Positions 53,558 to 56,839 of a stretch of DNA of 56,839 nucleotides are shown piece after piece (position 1 is the stretch's first letter; each line of letters begins with the position of its first letter). The notes under the pieces are model-generated. The model was given only the letters and a program-made list of their open reading frames with translations. It did no database searches and was not told where the DNA came from. The DNA comes from an uncultured Nitrosomonadales bacterium. Lineage in GTDB: Bacteria > Pseudomonadota > Gammaproteobacteria > Burkholderiales > Methylophilaceae. The translations under genes were made by a program, and so were the position numbers. The stretch lies in contig CAJWVO010000010.1 in assembly GCA_913048465.1 (NCBI GenBank), positions 1 through 56,839 of the forward strand, read 5' to 3'.

Positions 53558-54049
53558 ATGAAAAAATTAGTGTTTGCAGGTCTCACTTTAGCATTACTTA
53601 CAGGGTGTAGCTCAACCCCGTTAAATGATGCTGATGCTCCATCAGATGCTAAAGCTGGTGAAGCAGTTGATCGAACTTCTGACCTTGGTTTAGATAAATT
53701 AAGATCGGACAGCTTATTAACTCAAAGAAGTATATATTTTGACTTTGATAAGTTTGAAGTTAAACCTGAGTACATAGATATCGTTAATGCTCATGCGCAA
53801 TATGCCGCAGATCACTCAGGCGTAAAAATGACTCTCAAAGGACATGCTGATTATCGAGGTTCCCACGAGTATAACCTTGCGCTAGGCCAAAAACGATCAG
53901 TATCAGTAAAAGATGTTATGAATACGTCCGGTGCAAATGATGCTCAAATTGAAACTGTAAGCTACGGTGAAGAAGAAGCTAACCAAAACTGTCAAGGTGA
54001 TGAGTGCTCTCAAGACCGTCGCGTAGATATCAGCTACGAAGTAGAATAA
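53558..54049 (+). CDS. pal: Peptidoglycan-associated lipoprotein Pal
   Basis: Pal anchors the outer membrane to peptidoglycan. The 163-residue protein has a lipoprotein signal (LALLTGCSS, lipid on C17), a short linker and an OmpA-like domain (about 60-160) with IYFDFDKFEVKPEY and LKGHADYRGSHEYNLALGQKRS, which bind diaminopimelate. AAAGGA sits just before the ATG. Confidence 0.97.
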   Translation: MKKLVFAGLTLALLTGCSSTPLNDADAPSDAKAGEAVDRTSDLGLDKLRSDSLLTQRSIYFDFDKFEVKPEYIDIVNAHAQYAADHSGVKMTLKGHADYRGSHEYNLALGQKRSVSVKDVMNTSGANDAQIETVSYGEEEANQNCQGDECSQDRRVDISYEVE

Positions 54050-54068
54050 TTTTTTACTTTGTAGATTT

Positions 54069-55019
54069 ATGAAAAGAATACTATGGGCTGGTTTATTAGT
54101 TTTATCTTTTAATACTCATGCTTTTTTTGAGGATGAGGATGCAAGAGAGAAAATTAATGACCTGCAAAACCAGCTCAATTCTTTAAAAAGTGATCAATTA
54201 AGGTCGCTTGAAGACAAAGTAACTGACTTACAACAAGTCCTTCAGGGCGGAAGCCTTCAGCAATTTAACAGTAAAATCAATGAGATTTTGGACGATATTG
54301 CCAAGATTAGAGGCGATGTTGAAGTCCTACAATTTAATTTTGAAAGTTTTGAAGATCGTCAGAAAATAAATTATCAGGATATAGAGAATCGCTTCAGTCG
54401 CATTGAAGAAGAATTAGAATCACTTAAAAATAATTCACAAAAAAAAGAAGAAATCCCAAAAGAAACAACAGAAAGTAACCAGGCTGGAGAGGTTCAGGAA
54501 AACCCTGTAACATCAATTGAATCCATTCAAGGTGATATTGCTCAGGAACTGGAAAGTGCCGAACAACAAGGGGTTGATGGTATTGATGGTAACGTGGAAA
54601 CTGGCAAGGACTTGCCACCACTGATTGATGAAGAGCAAGAACTCAACATGTTTAATGACGCTGAAGGGTTGATGAGGTCAACAAAATATAAAGAGGCATT
54701 CGAATTATTTGATCGATTTGTCACGACATACCCAAAATCCCAACGTCTTGTGGAGGCAAAGAAGAACATTGGATACATTCAGTTTGCCTTAAAAAACTAC
54801 AAAGCTTCATTGAATACCTATGACAAGTTGATTGCTAATTATCCAAGTCATGATCTAATGCCAGAAATTTTATATGGAAAAGCCAATACGGAAATTCAAT
54901 TGACTCGAATCACCAAAGCTAAACAAACCCTGAGAAGAATCATTAAAGAATATCCAAATGCTTCCAATATCAAGAGCGCTAAGAAAAGATTAAAAGCTCT
55001 TGAATCTATCAAGCTTTAA
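54069..55019 (+). CDS. cpoB: Tol-Pal accessory protein CpoB (YbgF)
   Basis: CpoB coordinates peptidoglycan synthesis with outer-membrane constriction. The 316-residue protein has a signal peptide (KRILWAGLLVLSFNTHA), a coiled coil (about 22-120, INDLQNQLNSLKSDQLRSLEDK), an acidic low-complexity linker (about 120-190) and three C-terminal TPR repeats (about 195-310). The linker is long compared with E. coli CpoB (263 residues in total). It directly follows pal. Confidence 0.93.
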   Translation: MKRILWAGLLVLSFNTHAFFEDEDAREKINDLQNQLNSLKSDQLRSLEDKVTDLQQVLQGGSLQQFNSKINEILDDIAKIRGDVEVLQFNFESFEDRQKINYQDIENRFSRIEEELESLKNNSQKKEEIPKETTESNQAGEVQENPVTSIESIQGDIAQELESAEQQGVDGIDGNVETGKDLPPLIDEEQELNMFNDAEGLMRSTKYKEAFELFDRFVTTYPKSQRLVEAKKNIGYIQFALKNYKASLNTYDKLIANYPSHDLMPEILYGKANTEIQLTRITKAKQTLRRIIKEYPNASNIKSAKKRLKALESIKL

Positions 55020-55028
55020 AAAAAGATA

Positions 55029-55667
55029 ATGTCAACATTGAGAATCAATGAGATTTTTTATTCGATTCAGGGTGAGTCATCCCGAATTGGAATGCCAACA
55101 GTCTTTGTAAGATTGACAGGTTGTCCTATGCGATGTACCTATTGTGATACGGCGTATGCATTTCATGAGGGTCAACAAAAAGAAATTGAAGAAATTATTA
55201 AAGAAGTAAAAAAGTTTGATACCAATTATGTGACGGTCACAGGCGGAGAACCTTTGGCGCAAAAAAATTGTATAGACTTAATGAATCAATTATGTGAATT
55301 AAGATATCAAGTATCTTTGGAAACGGGGGGAGGCTTGGATATAAAAGATGTTAACTCAGAAGTTAAAATTATCTTGGATGTCAAAGCCCCTAAATCTAAT
55401 GAAGATAAAAATAATTTTTGGCCGAATTTAGCAAAGATTAAACCAAATGATGAAATTAAATTTGTGATTCAAGATTATGACGATTTTTCTTGGTCCATAG
55501 ATATCATTGAAAAATATCAGCTGAATCAAAATCAGATTCTTTTTTCTCCTGTGTACAATGTTCTTGCAAGTGAACAACTTGCAGAGTGGATTTTAAAGCA
55601 CCAACTAAATGTGAGGTTGCAGCTGCAACTGCATAAAATATTATGGGGAGAGAAAAAAGGTGTCTAA
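55029..55667 (+). CDS. queE: 7-carboxy-7-deazaguanine synthase QueE
   Basis: QueE is a radical-SAM enzyme of queuosine synthesis. The 212-residue protein has FYSIQGESSRIGMPTVFVRL, the cluster motif CPMRCTYCDTAYAF (about 32-45) and VTGGEPLAQKN. The cysteine spacing CxxxCxxC is normal. It overlaps queC by eight bases, and both trail the tol-pal operon, a common betaproteobacterial arrangement. Confidence 0.95.
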   Translation: MSTLRINEIFYSIQGESSRIGMPTVFVRLTGCPMRCTYCDTAYAFHEGQQKEIEEIIKEVKKFDTNYVTVTGGEPLAQKNCIDLMNQLCELRYQVSLETGGGLDIKDVNSEVKIILDVKAPKSNEDKNNFWPNLAKIKPNDEIKFVIQDYDDFSWSIDIIEKYQLNQNQILFSPVYNVLASEQLAEWILKHQLNVRLQLQLHKILWGEKKGV

Positions 55668-56343
55668 GAAAGCCATTGTATTATTATCAGGTGGGCTGGA
55701 TTCCTTAACAACACTTGCCATTGCTCAAAATGATGGATTTGATTGCTATGCATTACATGTAATTTATGGTCAACGGCATTCCTCTGAAACAATGGCCGCA
55801 AGAAATATTGCAAAAAAATATAATCTTGCTGAATTTCTTGAAATTAATGTGGATATGAGTTGGCTCAAATCCTCAGCTTTAACTAATCACGATATCACTA
55901 TACCGGAGGAAAGATCTGAGGGTATTCCAGTGACTTATGTTCCAGCGAGAAATACCATCATGATGTCATTTGCCGCAGCTTGGGCTGAATCTTTAGGAGT
56001 TAGTCATTTATTTCTGGGGGTCAATGCTGTTGATTACTCAGGCTACCCTGATTGTCGACCAGAATTCATAGACGCTTTCAAAAAAATGGTGAATCTTGGA
56101 ACTAAGGCAGCCATAGAAGGCACTCCATTCAATATCCATACCCCTCTTATTGGATTAACAAAAGATGAAATTATTGCAAAAGGCAGTAATTTAGGCGTTG
56201 ATTATTCAATGAGTATTTCATGTTATCAGGCTGATCAAAACGGTAATGCATGTGGTAAATGTGATTCTTGTTACCTCAGACGCCAAGGATTTGAAAAAGC
56301 AGGTATTAAAGATCCAACACCCTATCAAAATGTCGTTAATTAA
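55660..56343 (+). CDS. queC: 7-cyano-7-deazaguanine synthase QueC
   Basis: QueC converts carboxydeazaguanine to preQ0 using ATP and ammonia. The 227-residue protein begins at GTG 55660, the only plausible start (SKKAIVLLSGGLDSLTTL). The PP-loop SGGLDS (about 10-15), TYVPARNT, GVNAVDYSGYPDCR and the zinc-binding tail CYQ...CGKCDSC are present. Confidence 0.96.
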   Translation: MSKKAIVLLSGGLDSLTTLAIAQNDGFDCYALHVIYGQRHSSETMAARNIAKKYNLAEFLEINVDMSWLKSSALTNHDITIPEERSEGIPVTYVPARNTIMMSFAAAWAESLGVSHLFLGVNAVDYSGYPDCRPEFIDAFKKMVNLGTKAAIEGTPFNIHTPLIGLTKDEIIAKGSNLGVDYSMSISCYQADQNGNACGKCDSCYLRRQGFEKAGIKDPTPYQNVVN

Positions 56344-56424
56344 TTTTCAAGAATACTTGCCAAAACACCCAAAAATAGCGTAAAATCCACCCCTTTTCTG
56401 TATAAAATTTTTTAGAGATTATTT
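56344..56424 (+). promoter_or_regulatory. rpsP promoter
   Basis: TTGCCA at 56357-56362 and TAAAAT at 56381-56386, 18 bases apart, form a good sigma-70 promoter. Transcription would begin near 56393, about 32 bases before the rpsP ATG. A second TATAAA lies at 56401-56406. The region between is C- and T-rich, without a hairpin. Confidence 0.65.
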
Positions 56425-56839
56425 ATGGTTATTATTAGATTATCAAGAAGCGGTTCAAAGAAGAAACCTTATTACAACGTAGTGGTTCAAGACTCTCGCA
56501 AACGAAGAGACGGTCGTTTTATTGAGCGTGTTGGCTTCTACAACCCAATGGCACAATCTGGAGCTGAAAGTTTAAGGCTTGATCAGGAAAGAATTGCTTA
56601 TTGGAAAGATAATGGTGCTCAAATTTCAGAGACAATGTCTAGAATTATCAAGCTGCAAGCGAAAGGCCCGGCTGGTCTTGAAGCAATGAAACAAAAAGAT
56701 TTGAAAAAAGCTGAAGCTAAAAAAGCAAAAAAAGCAGCTGAAAAAGCTGCAGCTGCAGAGCCTGTAGCTGAGGAAGCTGCTCCTGCTGAGGAAGCTGCTC
56801 CTGCTGAGGAAGCTGCTCCTGCTGAGGAAGCTGCTCCTG
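56425..56839 (+). CDS. rpsP: Ribosomal protein S16 with repeat-built C-terminal tail (3' end off the right edge)
   Basis: S16 is a small-subunit ribosomal protein. The conserved core (1-85) begins [20 protein letters not shown] and includes [13 protein letters not shown]. After it comes an Ala/Lys/Glu-rich tail (from about 90) ending in AEEAAP repeats; 138 codons are visible and the window ends inside them. Usual S16 is about 80-90 residues. The ATG at 56425 gives the standard N-terminus. Confidence 0.96.
   Translation, partial: MVIIRLSRSGSKKKPYYNVVVQDSRKRRDGRFIERVGFYNPMAQSGAESLRLDQERIAYWKDNGAQISETMSRIIKLQAKGPAGLEAMKQKDLKKAEAKKAKKAAEKAAAAEPVAEEAAPAEEAAPAEEAAPAEEAAP
56767..56838 (+). repeat. 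18-bp tandem repeat in rpsP
   Basis: Four exact copies of GCTGAGGAAGCTGCTCCT lie at 56767-56784, 56785-56802, 56803-56820 and 56821-56838, each encoding AEEAAP. The array continues to or beyond the window edge. Perfect base identity, including third positions, points to recent expansion and likely length variation between strains. Confidence 0.95.

Overview
The window is a gene-dense, clearly AT-rich piece of a Gram-negative bacterial chromosome. Gene content and order (mreBCD-mrdA-rodA divergent from gatCAB; metX-metW-ampG; trpEGDC next to rpe-gph; uvrA/MFS/ssb; FmdB-DUF502-aspS; ruvCAB-ybgC-tolQRAB-pal-cpoB-queEC) point to a betaproteobacterium. The very short or overlapping gene junctions, near absence of spacers and AT-rich codons suggest a genome-streamlined lineage. 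My best guess is a marine or freshwater methylotroph of the Methylophilaceae/OM43 type. That placement is inference from synteny and composition, not from a marker comparison. I see no insertion sequences, prophage, CRISPR array, rRNA or tRNA, and no gene-free stretch longer than about 200 bases.

Layout. (1) 1-7659, minus strand: a nine-gene cell-shape and lipoate operon, mreB-mreC-mreD-mrdA-rodA-rlpA-ybeD-lipB-lipA (lipA runs off the left edge). (2) 7743-10913, plus: gatC-gatA-gatB, the tRNA-dependent amidotransferase. (3) 10910-12324: pyrE and xth, head-to-head with only two bases between their start codons. (4) 12306-18381, minus: hemA-prfA-prmC-metX-metW-ampG. (5) 18482-24698, plus: rpe-gph-trpE-trpG-trpD-trpC-hemB. 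(6) 24678-27573, minus: a conserved hypothetical protein and penicillin-binding protein 1A. (7) 27638-30339, plus: aroK-aroB-dgt. (8) 30340-31818: a porin with an elaborate leader and a strong terminator. (9) 31890-35803, minus: glnA-ntrB-ntrC behind a sigma-54/NtrC type promoter. (10) 35996-37473, plus: aroE-mtgA. (11) 37470-40286, minus: uvrA. (12) 40339-45719, plus: yajR-like transporter, ssb, fmdB-like, DUF502, aspS, VOC protein, yjbQ. (13) 45716-46147, minus: a CBS-pair protein. (14) 46199-56343, plus: EamA transporter, yebC, ruvCAB, ybgC-tolQRAB-pal-cpoB, queE-queC. (15) 56425 to the right edge: rpsP with a repeat-built C-terminal tail.

How the genes work together. Peptidoglycan synthesis and shape dominate (MreBCD, PBP2, RodA, RlpA, PBP1A, MtgA, AmpG, Tol-Pal). 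Aromatic amino-acid supply is represented by aroK, aroB, aroE and trpEGDC. Haem synthesis by the C5 route is represented by hemA and hemB. Nitrogen status controls glnA through NtrBC. GatCAB pairs with an AspRS that carries residues typical of non-discriminating enzymes, which suggests that Asn-tRNA is made by transamidation.

No wholly new multi-gene system is evident. The most interesting signals are: the porin leader, where one RNA segment can pair with either of two others; mtgA, whose conserved membrane anchor is encoded in frame but has no ATG/GTG/TTG start; the complete sigma-54/NtrC control region with an NtrC box next to the aroE start; the 2-bp divergent pyrE/xth junction; the 18-bp tandem repeat extending ribosomal protein S16; and junctions where genes normally present elsewhere (dacA, pilMNOPQ) are missing.
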